A stretch of 64,000 bases of DNA from Dactylosporangium vinaceum. Lineage in GTDB: Bacteria; Actinomycetota; Actinomycetes; Mycobacteriales; Micromonosporaceae. Where the stretch lies: the NCBI RefSeq assembly GCF_019904175.1, contig NZ_CP061913.1, positions 5,270,001-5,334,000 on the forward strand, read 5' to 3'. Each line of letters starts with the position of its first letter. Within the stretch, counting starts at the first letter, position 1. Shown here in pieces: positions 26,501-35,078 of this stretch. The position numbers and the translations under genes were made by a program. The notes beneath the pieces were generated by a model that was not told the origin of the DNA, made no database searches, and saw only the letters and a list, made by a program, of their open reading frames with translations.

Positions 26501-26859
26501 CGGCCACGGGCGGGGCCGACGTGCCGGCCCGGGTGCTCGACGGCGACACCGCGACCCGCTGGTCGACGGGCGCGCCGATGGCCGCCGGGCAGTGGCTGCA
26601 GCTGGATCTGGGGGCCGCCCGGACGTTCAAGGAGCTGCGGATGGACTCCGCGGGCAGCGCCGCCGACTACGCCCGCGGCTACCAGGTCCTGACCTCGGCC
26701 GACGGGGTGAGCTGGAGCGCGCCGATCGCCACCGGCACCGGCTCCGCGGCGCTGGTGACGGCGACGTTCCCGGCGCAGACGGTGCGGTACCTGCGCATCG
26801 TGCAGACCGGGACGTCGACGAGCTGGTGGTCGATCGCGGAGCTCAACCTGTACGCCTGA
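23530..26859 (+). CDS. Secreted GH3 beta-glucosidase with PA14 insert and two discoidin-type C-terminal domains
   Basis: 1109 residues. The signal peptide is about 1-30 (RRTLLAAGLVAALAGGLVAG). The GH3 N-domain has the nucleophile Asp266 in FITSDWGAT. The C-domain is interrupted by a PA14-like domain (about 432-558: AYYNSTDLSGSA, SLTSDDGSRLLINGQ). A fibronectin-like FnIII domain follows (about 710-830). Two F5/8-type-C domains, 839-970 and 979-1109, are nearly identical copies. The enzyme should release glucose or a related sugar outside the cell and bind polymer through the tail domains. The importer genes downstream (27674-30851) could take up the product. Confidence 0.93.
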   Translation: MPIRRTLLAAGLVAALAGGLVAGVRAAEAADQPWRDASQTPAQRADELLAAMTQAEKLTMLHGGAGCGFAGCVDANTRLGIPQIRLQDGPVGAGDGFTGVTQMPAPVAAAASFDTALARQYGEVLGSEQWGKGTNVVLAPTINIVRDPRWGRAFESFGEDPYLAGQIGAADIQGIQSQGPMAQVKHYAAYNQETNRNTLSDNVIVDARTQREIYLPAFETAVQQGQADSVMCSYSAVNGAFACENGPLQNDVLKRDLGFTGFITSDWGATHSTVASANNGLDMEMPGSQYFGSPLTTAVQNGQVSAATIDEHVRRILLSMFRRGLFDRAQTVNTAAVVTTAAHAGVARQVAQEGAVLLKNASNALPLATGANVAVIGPGGGTRAMAQGGGSAAVNAPYLVTPYDAIRARSASAVYAPGIASADGALPPVPAGAFTGLTAAYYNSTDLSGSAVLTRAESGIDKVWGGASPAAGVNATNWSARYTATLKPAATGTYQFSLTSDDGSRLLINGQQVINNWFNQGSTTRTGSVALTAGQSVSIEVDYFQGGGASNLTLGWSAPGQSVHDQAIAAARTAGTALVFVDNFESEGSDLAGIDLAAAQNQLVTDVAAVNPNTVVVVNSGSAVTMPWLGSVKAVIEAWYPGQEDGNALAALLYGDANFTGRLPVTFPARLADAPASSAAQWPGQGGQVRYSEGLKVGYRWYDAQNVAPLFPFGHGLSYTTFAYANLTVGAPDAAGRVAVAFDVTNTGQRAGSEIPQVYVGQPNATAEPPKNLRGFTRVTLAAGQTQRVTVTLDARSFQYWGTAWTTAAGTHQVYVGASSRDIRLTGQVVIGGSTPVETPLPRTGWTATASATGGADVPARVLDGDAGTRWSTGAPMAAGQWLQVDLGTAQTFDRLRLDSAGSTNDYARGYQVLTSADGVSWSAPVATGTGTGALLTATFPAQTARYVRIVQTGTSSSWWSVAELNLDTSGTVTQPTGGVLPRTGWTATASATGGADVPARVLDGDTATRWSTGAPMAAGQWLQLDLGAARTFKELRMDSAGSAADYARGYQVLTSADGVSWSAPIATGTGSAALVTATFPAQTVRYLRIVQTGTSTSWWSIAELNLYA
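26050..26859 (+). repeat. Tandem 420-bp duplication encoding discoidin domains
   Basis: The segment beginning CTGCCGCGCACCGGCTGG recurs exactly 420 bases later (26050 and 26470), and long stretches of the two units are identical at DNA level. This indicates a recent in-frame duplication of one carbohydrate-binding domain within the GH3 gene. Confidence 0.85.
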
Positions 26860-26864
26860 CGTGT

Positions 26865-27614
26865 TCAGCGATAGGTCCGCCAGCCGAGTGCGACGGCGAG
26901 CCCGAGGCCCAGCACCGCGATGAGCACCCGCAGGGCCTCGGGTGGAGACCGCCGCACGATGGCCGGCCCGATCCGCCCACCGATGAATCCGCCGATTCCC
27001 AACGGCACCACGGCGAGCCAGTGGACCGGCCCGAACACCGCGTAGGCGACGGCCGCGACCGCGTTGGCCGATCCGAGCAGGACGTTCTTCATCGCATTGC
27101 CGCGGGCGAAGGGCTCCGCGGTCAGCGCCAGCAGCAGCGCCAGCATCATGATCCCGGCGGCGGCACCGAAGTATCCGCCGTAAGCCCCGATCAGGAACAC
27201 GCCCCCGAACAGGGTCCACCGCCGCGCATGCCCGGCCGCGGCGGGCCGCCGGGGCAGCAGGATCGCGGCGGACGCCACCGCGATCAGCCCGGGCACGACG
27301 AGCTCGAACGACCCGGCCGGCGCGAGCAGCAGCAACGCCCCGCCGGCCACCCCACCCGCGACGGCGGCCACGACGAGCCATCGCAGGCGCCGCCCCTGCC
27401 CGGCCAGCTCGGCCCGCGACCCGGCAATCGACCCGGCACTGCTGAACACGAGCGCGACACTGTTCGTGACGTTGGCCGTCACCGGCGCCAGCCCGGCGGC
27501 GAGCAGCGCCGGGTAGCTCACCAGCGACGCCACGCCACCCACCGCCCCGACGAGCCCACCGCCGACCCCGGCCACGACAAGCGCCGGATACATCCACCAC
27601 GCCACGCCGAGCAT
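26865..27614 (-). CDS. TauE/SafE-family sulfite exporter-like permease
   Basis: 249 residues, about eight TM helices. The two TauE half-motifs are visible: GVGGGLVGAVGGVASLVSYPALLAAGLAPVTAN is the first half, and YFGAAAGIMMLALL with GNAMKNVLLGSANAV the second. The family moves sulfite, sulfonates or other small organic anions. It has no linked sulfur gene here and faces the GH3 gene tail to tail. Confidence 0.88.
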   Translation of the reverse strand: MLGVAWWMYPALVVAGVGGGLVGAVGGVASLVSYPALLAAGLAPVTANVTNSVALVFSSAGSIAGSRAELAGQGRRLRWLVVAAVAGGVAGGALLLLAPAGSFELVVPGLIAVASAAILLPRRPAAAGHARRWTLFGGVFLIGAYGGYFGAAAGIMMLALLLALTAEPFARGNAMKNVLLGSANAVAAVAYAVFGPVHWLAVVPLGIGGFIGGRIGPAIVRRSPPEALRVLIAVLGLGLAVALGWRTYR

Positions 27615-27673
27615 GATCCACCGCGAGCGACCGGGCGTCCAGCCGGCCGGGTCGCCCGCGGCGCTGGACCGCG

Positions 27674-29044
27674 CTACTTCAGATGGGGCTTGACCTGGGT
27701 GTTGTAGATGCCTTCCAGGGTGCCCTTCAGCTTGGTCAGCTGGGTCTGGACGTCGCCGTTCTTCGTCAGGATCTCGGCGCAGGCGTTGGCCATCTCCTGG
27801 TCGGCACCGGGCAGGAAGACCCGGGCCCAGTCCTGGTTACGGGTGGCCGCCAGCTGGTCGATCGCGACCTGGGACTGCGGCGTCTTGGACGTCAGCGCCG
27901 AGGTGTCGGCCGACTTGCGCACCGGCATGTAGCCGGTGGCCTGGGCGAACTTCAGCGTGTTCGCGGGCGACGTCAGGAACTTGATGAACGTGGCCGCGGC
28001 GACCTGGTTCTCCGGCTTGATCTTCTTCGGGATGCCGACGCCCGCGCCGCCGGTGGGGCAGACCGGGGAGGTCGACTTCGGGCCGCCGGGCAGGAAGCCC
28101 GCGCCGACGTCGAACTTGGCGACCTTGAGGATGCCGACAAGGCTGCCCGTCGAGCCGACAGTCGCGCTGACCGCGCCGGCCGACAGGTCCTGGGTCGAGT
28201 CCTTGCCGGCGACGCCCGACCACTTGCCCTTGTAGACGGCGTCGGCGAGGAACTGCAGCGCCTGGACCGACTCGGGCTTGTCACAGGTGACGTCGAAGGT
28301 TTCCTTGGCCGACCAGCCGCCGCCGGTACCCCACAGGTTGTTCTGGAAGCTCCAGCCCGCATACCCGGCCAGGGCCGGCAGCTGGAACGCGTTCTGGAGC
28401 CCGGCGTTGGCCGACTTCAGCTTCGGCGCCCACTCGGCGAACTCGTCCCACGTCTTCGGCGCCCGGTCCGGCAGGCCGGCCGCGGCGAAGTGGGCCTTGT
28501 TCCAGTAGAACAGCGGCGTGGAGCGCGCCCACGGCACCGCCCAGGTCGCGCCCTTGTACTTGTAGTCGCTCAGCAGCTGCTCGCGGTAGTCGCCGGTGTC
28601 CCAGTTCAGCGCCTTGAACAGCCCGTCGAGCGGGACGATCGAGTCCTGCAGGTAGTAGCGGAACCACCACACGTCGGAGAGCACGACCAGGTCGGGCAGC
28701 GTGCCGCCGGCCTGCGCGGCCTGGAACTTCTGCGCGATGTCCTCGTAGGTCGAGCCGGCCGAGACCAGCTGCACCTTGATGTCGGACTGGCTCTGGTGGA
28801 ACGCGTCGATGATCTGCTGGGTCACCTCCTGCGAGGAGCCCGGGTTCGACGACCAGAAGGTGATGGTGCCGGCCGGCTTGACGCCGGTGTAGTCGAGGGT
28901 CTCGGGCTTGCCGGACGAGTCCGTCGAGGTCGTCGACGGGCCCCCGCTGCACGCGGCCAGGGCCGCGGCCGACAGTCCGCCGGCGGCGAGGCCGAGGAAC
29001 CGTCGCCGGCTGATCTCGCCGGCTTGTGGCTTGGGCAAGGACAT
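27674..29044 (-). CDS. Sugar-binding lipoprotein of an ABC importer (family 1 SBP)
   Basis: 456 residues. The N-terminus ISRRRFLGLAAGGLSAAALAACSGG is a Tat signal with a lipobox (LAAC). The mature part has TITFWSSNPGSSQEVTQQII and later ATFIKFLTSP typical of UgpB-like family 1 binding proteins. It is probably for an oligosaccharide or glycerol-phosphate-type substrate. It follows two permease genes on the same strand, and no ATPase is present, as is usual where the shared ATPase MsiK is used. Confidence 0.92.
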   Translation of the reverse strand: MSLPKPQAGEISRRRFLGLAAGGLSAAALAACSGGPSTTSTDSSGKPETLDYTGVKPAGTITFWSSNPGSSQEVTQQIIDAFHQSQSDIKVQLVSAGSTYEDIAQKFQAAQAGGTLPDLVVLSDVWWFRYYLQDSIVPLDGLFKALNWDTGDYREQLLSDYKYKGATWAVPWARSTPLFYWNKAHFAAAGLPDRAPKTWDEFAEWAPKLKSANAGLQNAFQLPALAGYAGWSFQNNLWGTGGGWSAKETFDVTCDKPESVQALQFLADAVYKGKWSGVAGKDSTQDLSAGAVSATVGSTGSLVGILKVAKFDVGAGFLPGGPKSTSPVCPTGGAGVGIPKKIKPENQVAAATFIKFLTSPANTLKFAQATGYMPVRKSADTSALTSKTPQSQVAIDQLAATRNQDWARVFLPGADQEMANACAEILTKNGDVQTQLTKLKGTLEGIYNTQVKPHLK

Positions 29045-29070
29045 GGTTGTTCCTTCCTGGTTGTACCTGT

Positions 29071-29931
29071 TCACCCCTTGACGGCACCCTGCGTCAAGCC
29101 GGTGACGATGTAGCGCTGGAGTGCGGCGAACACGACGAGCACGGGCAGCAGGACCATGACGGTGCCGGCCATGACGATGGCGTAGGAGGCGGCCGAGCTC
29201 TCGCTGTTCTGCAGCAGCGTCAGGCCGACCGGCAGCGTCATCATCCGCGGGTCGGAGACGATGACGAGCGGCCACAGATAGTCGTTCCACTCGAAGACGA
29301 TGTTCACGAGCGCGACGGTGGCGATGCTCGGGGCGGCCATCGGCACGACGATGCGCCACAGCCGCCGCCAGTGCCCGGCCCCGTCGGTCTCGGCCGCCTC
29401 GATCACGTCCGGCGGCAGCTGCAGGAACGCCTGGCGCAGCAGGAACGTGCCGAAGCCGCTGCCCAGCCCCGGCAGGATGATGCCCCAGTAGGTGTCCTGG
29501 CCCCCGAGGCTGCTGATGAACGTGAAGTTGGGTACCACGCTCACCTGCGGCGGCACCATGAGCGTCGCCAGCACCGCCCAGAACACGTACCGCTTGCCGG
29601 GGAACCGGACGAAGACCAGCGCGTAGGCGGTGAGGACGGCCAGCAGCACCTTGAGGCCGGCCCCGACGACCGTGACGATCGCCGAGTTGAGGAACAGCCG
29701 CGCGAACGGCACGGCCCGGGCCGCGTCGGCGTAGTTCTGCGGGTGCCACGGGTCGGGCAGCACCACGAGGTTGCGGGTGATGACGTCGGCCGGCGTCTTG
29801 AACGACGACAGGATCATGTACGCCAGCGGCAGCACCACGACCAGGATGGCGAGCAGGATCGGCACGTAGCCGGTGACGAGCGTCGCGGCGAGGTTGCGGC
29901 GGGACAGCGGGCGCGCTTCGGCGGTCGTCAC
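29071..29931 (-). CDS. Sugar ABC transporter permease (MalG/UgpE type)
   Basis: 286 residues with GTG start at 29931 overlapping the upstream permease stop. Six TM helices. The EAA loop is present: EAAETDGAGHWRRLWRIVVP. It has the long periplasmic segment after TM1 typical of MalG-type subunits. Confidence 0.93.
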   Translation of the reverse strand: MTTAEARPLSRRNLAATLVTGYVPILLAILVVVLPLAYMILSSFKTPADVITRNLVVLPDPWHPQNYADAARAVPFARLFLNSAIVTVVGAGLKVLLAVLTAYALVFVRFPGKRYVFWAVLATLMVPPQVSVVPNFTFISSLGGQDTYWGIILPGLGSGFGTFLLRQAFLQLPPDVIEAAETDGAGHWRRLWRIVVPMAAPSIATVALVNIVFEWNDYLWPLVIVSDPRMMTLPVGLTLLQNSESSAASYAIVMAGTVMVLLPVLVVFAALQRYIVTGLTQGAVKG

Positions 29932-30851
29932 CTGTAGTGCACCCGCCGCTCGACGACGACCAGCTGCACCAGGGTCAGCACGACAAGCAGCACGAAGAGG
30001 ACGGTGGAGATCATTGCCGAGTACCCCGCCTGGTTGTACCCGCCGAAGGCCCGCAGGTACGCGTCGTAGATCAGTGTCGTGGTGCCGCGGCCCAGCGGCG
30101 TCATCGCGCGGATGAGGTCGAAGGCCTGCAGCGAGCTGAGCGTGCTGGTCACCAGCAGGAAGAACGTCGTCGGCGACAGCAGCGGGAGCGTGACCGAGAA
30201 GAACTTGCGGCGCGGCCCGGCCCCGTCGACAGCGGCCGCCTCGAGGATGTCCGCCGGGATGGCCTGCAGCCCGGCCAGGTAGATGACCGCCGCATACCCG
30301 AGGTTCTTCCAGACGTACACGAGCACGACCATGACGAGGCTGAGCGTCTCGTCGTTGAACCATTGCGGGCTGGTGCCGCCGAACGCCCGGATGACCGCAC
30401 CGAGCGCGCCGACCGTCGGGTCGAAGATGTACTGCCAGGCCAGCCCGACGCCGACGCCCGAGAGCACGAACGGCGAGAACACCGTCGCCTGCGCGAGCCC
30501 GGCCCCGCGGATCCGGCGGTTGAGCCCGAGCGCGACGAGCAGCCCCAGCCCCATCGACAGCGCGACGGTCGACACCGTGAACCACGCCGTGGTCAGGAAG
30601 ACGTGGCCGGCCTCGCCCGAGCTGAAGAACTGCGTGTAGTTGTCGAGGCCGACCGCCCGGGCCGTGGCGGAGCCGAGCGTCCAGTCAAGCGTGGAGTAGT
30701 ACACGTTGAGCACGAGCGGCCGGTAGGTGAACCACGCGATGAGTGCCACGTTGGGCACGGCCAGCGCGACGAACACCGCGGCCTCACGCAGCGTCCGTCG
30801 CCGGCGGGCCGACCTCGCCGCCCCGCGGTGCTCCGCGGCCGTTGCGATCAT
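29928..30851 (-). CDS. Sugar ABC transporter permease (MalF/UgpA type)
   Basis: 307 residues, six TM helices. The EAA loop is EAAAVDGAGPRRKFFSVTLP. It is the first gene of the importer operon, divergent from the PadR gene across 246 bases, so its promoter must lie at 30852-31060. I see no clear operator there. Confidence 0.93.
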   Translation of the reverse strand: MIATAAEHRGAARSARRRRTLREAAVFVALAVPNVALIAWFTYRPLVLNVYYSTLDWTLGSATARAVGLDNYTQFFSSGEAGHVFLTTAWFTVSTVALSMGLGLLVALGLNRRIRGAGLAQATVFSPFVLSGVGVGLAWQYIFDPTVGALGAVIRAFGGTSPQWFNDETLSLVMVVLVYVWKNLGYAAVIYLAGLQAIPADILEAAAVDGAGPRRKFFSVTLPLLSPTTFFLLVTSTLSSLQAFDLIRAMTPLGRGTTTLIYDAYLRAFGGYNQAGYSAMISTVLFVLLVVLTLVQLVVVERRVHYR

Positions 30852-31062
30852 GGTCGGCAGCTAACCGAGCGTTGTTGTATCACGGGCGGCCGGGCGGTGA
30901 ACGTTGTCCATCGGCACCTCGAAGTCCGAGCCGCACCATGGCGAGCGGCGCTGTCTACTGCACGGCCGTGAACCGAGCAATGCGAATGCGTAAATATTAG
31001 ATTTAGCCGATCTTCGCGGGCAAGGCACGAATTGATCACCTTCGACGGTGGCCGGCCACGCC

Positions 31063-31091
31063 TTGACGCGGCTATTCCCACAGGGAATAGT
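31063..31091 (+). promoter_or_regulatory. PadR promoter with overlapping inverted repeat
   Basis: TTGACG (31063-31068) and AATAGT (31086-31091) are 17 bases apart. The perfect inverted repeat CTATTCCC-aca-GGGAATAG (31072-31090) fills the spacer and the -10. The ATG at 31098 is at the expected transcription start, so the mRNA is probably leaderless. Binding by the PadR product is the obvious model for autoregulation. Confidence 0.65.
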
Positions 31092-31097
31092 GGCCGC

Positions 31098-31640
31098 ATG
31101 TCCACCTTGCATGCCCTGCTCGGGCTCCTGGCCTCCCAGGGCAGCCGGCACGGCTATGAGCTCAAGCGGGAGTACGACCGCCGGCTGCCCGGCGTGCGGC
31201 CGCTCGCGTTCGGCCAGATGTACACCACGCTGGCCCGGATGCAGCGCGACGGCTACATCGCCGAGGCGGAGCACGAGCGGGCCGGCGGCCCGGACCGGGT
31301 GGCCTTCCGCCTCACCGATGAGGGCCGCTCGGAGCTCGACGCCTGGCTGCGGACCGTGGTGCCGCCCAGCACGCAGATCGCCGCCGAGCTGTTCGTCAAG
31401 GTCATCGTCGCGCTGCTGGCCGCGCCGGACGAGACGACCGCACGCTCGCTGCTCGCCGCCCAGCGGGCCGTCCACCTGGCCCGGATGCGGGAGCTGACGG
31501 CGGTGAAGACGACCGCCGGCACCTCGGTCTCGGACCTCGCCGCGGCCGACTACCTGCTCAACCATCTGGACGCCGACCTGCGCTGGATGGCCACCACACT
31601 CGACCGGGTCACGGCGCTGCGCGCGGAGGTGATGGCATGA
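31098..31640 (+). CDS. PadR-family transcriptional regulator
   Basis: 180 residues. The winged helix has HALLGLLASQGSRHGYELKREYD, QMYTTLARMQRDGYIAEAEHE and DRVAFRLTDEGRSELDAWL, the PadR pattern. A C-terminal helical dimerisation part follows. It overlaps the ATPase gene by ATGA. PadR proteins commonly repress a downstream exporter until a ligand binds. Confidence 0.93.
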   Translation: MSTLHALLGLLASQGSRHGYELKREYDRRLPGVRPLAFGQMYTTLARMQRDGYIAEAEHERAGGPDRVAFRLTDEGRSELDAWLRTVVPPSTQIAAELFVKVIVALLAAPDETTARSLLAAQRAVHLARMRELTAVKTTAGTSVSDLAAADYLLNHLDADLRWMATTLDRVTALRAEVMA

Positions 31641-32341
31641 CCGCCACGACGGCCGCTGTGATCGCGGCCCGGCAGGTGGGCAAGGCCTACGGGCCCACGA
31701 CCGCCCTCGACGACGTCTCGCTGACCCTCGGCCCGGGGGAGATCGTCGCGGTGACCGGACCGAGCGGCTGCGGCAAGTCGACGCTGCTGCACTGCCTGTC
31801 CGGGATTCTCCGGCCGGACCGGGGCGAGGTGTGGTTCCAGGGCCGCAACCTGGCGGGGGAGAGCGAGCGCGCCCGGTCGCGGCTGCGCCGGACGGCGTTC
31901 GGGGTGCTGTTCCAGTTCGGCCAGGTAGTGGCCGACCTGACCGCGCAGGAGAACGTGGCCCTGCCGCTCCAGCTGGGCGGGGCCCGCTACCGGGAGGCCG
32001 CCGCGACCGCCCGGCGGTGGCTCGACGAGCTCGGCGTCGGCGACCTGGCCGGCAAGCGGCCCGGCGAGATGTCCGGCGGCCAGCAGCAGCGGGTCGCGCT
32101 CGCCCGGGCACTGGTGACGGGGCCTGCGGTGCTGTTCGCCGACGAGCCGACCGGAGCCCTCGACAGCCTCGCGGGCGAGCAGGTGCTCGCCGCGCTCGTC
32201 CGGCTGGCCCGCGGGCAGGGCACCGCGGTGCTGCTGGTGACCCACGACGCCCGGGTCGCCGCGTACGCCGACCGCGAGATCACCATGCGCGACGGCCGGG
32301 TCGAGTCCGACGGCCTCATCGCGGCCGGCGGCGTCGCGTGA
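31637..32341 (+). CDS. ABC transporter ATP-binding protein (LolD/MacB type)
   Basis: 234 residues. Walker A is GPSGCGKST, the Q-loop region is GVLFQFGQVVADLTAQEN, the signature is MSGGQQQRVALARAL and Walker B is VLFADEPTGALDS, the classic LolD-like form. It is paired with the FtsX-type permease that follows by GTGA overlap. Confidence 0.94.
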   Translation: MTATTAAVIAARQVGKAYGPTTALDDVSLTLGPGEIVAVTGPSGCGKSTLLHCLSGILRPDRGEVWFQGRNLAGESERARSRLRRTAFGVLFQFGQVVADLTAQENVALPLQLGGARYREAAATARRWLDELGVGDLAGKRPGEMSGGQQQRVALARALVTGPAVLFADEPTGALDSLAGEQVLAALVRLARGQGTAVLLVTHDARVAAYADREITMRDGRVESDGLIAAGGVA

Positions 32342-33795
32342 GACCGGGCGCCGTGCTCCGGCTGGCGTTCGCCGGCACCCGCGCCGACCGCGCCCGCGTG
32401 GTCGTCACCGCGCTCGGCGCCGCGGTGGCGGCACTGCTCCTGCTGTGTGCGGCGACCGCGCTGTCGGTGGCGCCGGACCCCGGCCGCTACCACAGCCGCC
32501 TGTTCAACACCGCCACGCTGCTGTCCAACCTGGGCTTCTCGATGGTCCTGCTCACCGTGCCGGCGCTGGTCCTGCTCGGGCAGTGCGCGCGCCTGGCCGC
32601 ACCCGCCCGGGACCGGCGGCTGGCCGCCTTCCGGCTGGCCGGTGCGTCTCCCGCCCAGGTGGCCGGGGTCGCGGCGGCCGAGACCGGCGTCGCCGCCACC
32701 ATCGGCGCGCTGCTCGGCCTCGGCGCCTACCTCGCCGGCCGCGCCCTGCTCGACGACCCCGCCCCGGACGGCACCCGCGGCCTGCCGACCGACGTGCGGC
32801 CGGCCGCCCCGGTGCTCGCCGCCATCGCGATCGGCGTGCCGCTGGCCGCGACGGCGCTCACCGTCGTGCTGCTGCGGCGGGTGGCGATCACCCCGTTCGG
32901 CGTCGTGCGGGCCGCCCGGCGCCGGCCGGTCAGGGCGTGGCCCGGCCTGCTCGGCCTGGCCGGGCTGCTCGGCTTCACGGGCCTGGAGGCGGCCTCGCGC
33001 ACCGACCTCGTCCGCTCGGGCCGACTGGGCACCGGGGCGGAGTGGGTCCGCCCGGGTGCCGTCCTGCTGTGCACGGTGCTGCTGCTCCTGGGGCTCATGC
33101 TCGGCACGGCGTGGCTGGGCCAGGTCACCGCCCGGCAGCTGCTGCGCCTGACCAGGCGCCCGAGCGCGCTCATCGCGGCCCGCCGGATACTGGCCGACCC
33201 GTATGAGGCGACCCGCACCTACACCGTCATCCAGGCCGTGACCGCGTTCGGTGGCGGCGCGATGATGCTGCACGCCTGGCTCGTCACCAACGCGGCCGTC
33301 CGCGGTGCGGCCGCGCGGGAGGCGGCGCGCCGCCACGGCGGCCCGGCCTGGGACCCCAGCGGCACCGCCGCCTTCCGCGCCGACGTCTTCAACCTGGTCA
33401 ACGCGGTCCTGCTGGCACTGCTCGGCCTGGCCGCCCTCGCGCTGCTCGTCGCGCTGGTGGAGTCGGGGGTCGCCCGGCGCCGCACCGTGGCCGCGCTCGT
33501 CGCCGCCGGCACCCCGCGCGCCGTCCTGGCCCGCGCCCAGTGCTGGCAGGTCCTCATCCCGACAGTGCCCGGCACTACCCTGGCCGCGCTGGCCGGTCTG
33601 CTGGCCGTCCGCTCGTTCACCGGCACCGCGACCGGCGGGTGGGGCGATGTCACGCTCGTCTTCGCGGTACCGATGCCGTGGGCCGAGACCGGCGCCCTGG
33701 CCGGGGCCGCGCTCCTGCTGATCCTCGCCGTCGTCGGGGTGAGCCTGCTCCTGCAGCGCTCCACGGCCGACCCGGCGGAGCTGCGCACGACCTAG
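32338..33795 (+). CDS. FtsX-like ABC permease
   Basis: 485 residues, GTG start. About ten TM helices in two halves. RRLAAFRLAGASPAQVAGVAAAE and RRTVAALVAAGTPRAVLARAQ are the two FtsX-domain motifs. The protein is an actinobacterial two-FtsX-domain permease. Likely exports a lipid or peptide, or resists a membrane-active compound, under PadR control. Confidence 0.9.
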   Translation: MRPGAVLRLAFAGTRADRARVVVTALGAAVAALLLLCAATALSVAPDPGRYHSRLFNTATLLSNLGFSMVLLTVPALVLLGQCARLAAPARDRRLAAFRLAGASPAQVAGVAAAETGVAATIGALLGLGAYLAGRALLDDPAPDGTRGLPTDVRPAAPVLAAIAIGVPLAATALTVVLLRRVAITPFGVVRAARRRPVRAWPGLLGLAGLLGFTGLEAASRTDLVRSGRLGTGAEWVRPGAVLLCTVLLLLGLMLGTAWLGQVTARQLLRLTRRPSALIAARRILADPYEATRTYTVIQAVTAFGGGAMMLHAWLVTNAAVRGAAAREAARRHGGPAWDPSGTAAFRADVFNLVNAVLLALLGLAALALLVALVESGVARRRTVAALVAAGTPRAVLARAQCWQVLIPTVPGTTLAALAGLLAVRSFTGTATGGWGDVTLVFAVPMPWAETGALAGAALLLILAVVGVSLLLQRSTADPAELRTT

Positions 33796-33804
33796 AATCG
33801 GCCG

Positions 33805-35040
33805 GTGCCGATCCGACTCCGCCCGGTGCTGCGCCTGTCCGCGGTGGCGCTGCTGGTCCTGCCCGCGGCGTGCGCCCGCATCGTCGAGCCACCGGCGGGG
33901 ACCGGCCAGTCGCCGTCGCCGGCGCCCATGACCCAGGTCCGGCTGCCGCCCGAGGCCGAGGGGCTGCCGGACCGGGTGCTGTTCGGCGTCGCCAACCTGC
34001 CGCTGCCCCTGGTGCTGTCCGGCACCACCGCCTACATCGCCACGCTCACGAGCCTGCTCGCCGTCGACGTGCGCTCCGGGCAGACGCTCGCCACCGTCGC
34101 GCCCGCGCATCCGCTGGGGCCCGGCCCGCGCGGCCCGGCCTGGAACCCGGCCGCTCCGCCGATCCTCGTCAAGGGCACTGTGGTGGTACCGCTGCTGGCC
34201 GAGGGCCCGGCCGTCGAGCTGATCCAGGTCGAGGCGGCCACCGGCCGGCGCCTGGCGTCGGCCACGATCGCCATCGACGCCGTGCCGCAGCCGCCTACTG
34301 TGGACAAGCAGTGGCTGGCCGTCGCCGGCGTGGCCGGGACCGTCGCCGTGCTGCGGGTGAACGGGACGACCTACGGCGTCGACCTCGCCCGCGGCACGAC
34401 GGTCTGGCGGGAGCCCGGCTTCACCGCCGCGGCCCTTGCCGGCGACGTCATCGTCGGCTGGTACACCGAGGCCGGCGCGGCCCAGCGTGCCGCCGGGCTC
34501 CGCGCGGCCGACGGTGCGCGACTGTGGACCGACAAGACGGCGGGCCGGGGCCTGTCGGCGGTGACCGGCGGCCCGCAGCTCGCCGTGCTGCAGGGCCGGG
34601 CCGACGGCCGTTACCTCCGCGTCGTGCAGGCCGCGACCGGCCGGCCGCAGCCGCTGCCCGCGAACGTGACGGCGGCCGTCGCCAAGGCGTCCACAGTGGA
34701 CGGCGACGCCTTCGCGTGCCGCTACGACGGCGCCTCCACCACGGTCTGCGGCGCGATGTGGGACGACTGGAACGCGGCGTTCGACGCGACGACCGGCCGT
34801 TGGCTGTGGGAGGTCCGGGCCGTCACCAAGGGCCGCACGCCGATCCGCCTGACCGCCGCCTGGCACGGCCTCGTGTACGGCACCGAGAACGGCACCCGCC
34901 CGGTCGTCCTCGATGCGCGCACGGGCGCCGTCCGCGCCTCCGCCGCCGTGGCCGCACCCTACGTGGTCGACGCCGCGGCGGGCGTGGGGCCGCCGATCCA
35001 GGGCGACGGCATGTACGCGTTCTCGATAAGCGTGCAGTGA
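33805..35040 (+). CDS. Lipoprotein with PQQ/WD-like beta-propeller
   Basis: 411 residues. The signal peptide ends in LPAAC (lipobox, about residue 24). The mature part has repeated blades such as TAYIATLTSLLAVDVRSGQTL, GTTYGVDLARGTTVW, AAGLRAADGARLW and YGTENGTRPVVLDARTGAV, which are PQQ-like repeats. It could be an extracellular scaffold or sensor. It starts ten bases after the permease, so it may belong to the exporter operon. Confidence 0.82.
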   Translation: MPIRLRPVLRLSAVALLVLPAACARIVEPPAGTGQSPSPAPMTQVRLPPEAEGLPDRVLFGVANLPLPLVLSGTTAYIATLTSLLAVDVRSGQTLATVAPAHPLGPGPRGPAWNPAAPPILVKGTVVVPLLAEGPAVELIQVEAATGRRLASATIAIDAVPQPPTVDKQWLAVAGVAGTVAVLRVNGTTYGVDLARGTTVWREPGFTAAALAGDVIVGWYTEAGAAQRAAGLRAADGARLWTDKTAGRGLSAVTGGPQLAVLQGRADGRYLRVVQAATGRPQPLPANVTAAVAKASTVDGDAFACRYDGASTTVCGAMWDDWNAAFDATTGRWLWEVRAVTKGRTPIRLTAAWHGLVYGTENGTRPVVLDARTGAVRASAAVAAPYVVDAAAGVGPPIQGDGMYAFSISVQ

Positions 35041-35078
35041 GCCGCTCAGTGTTTCGCGCGCGCCGATAATACAGCTCC

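Noticed and set aside
24406..27621. 1071-codon open frame antisense to the GH3 gene
   Set aside because: A high-GC shadow of the GH3 and TauE reading frames; the sequence is low-complexity Arg/Gly/Ala with no domain.
23628..27707. 1359-codon plus-strand frame
   Set aside because: Out-of-frame shadow of the GH3 gene running into antisense of TauE; no motif.
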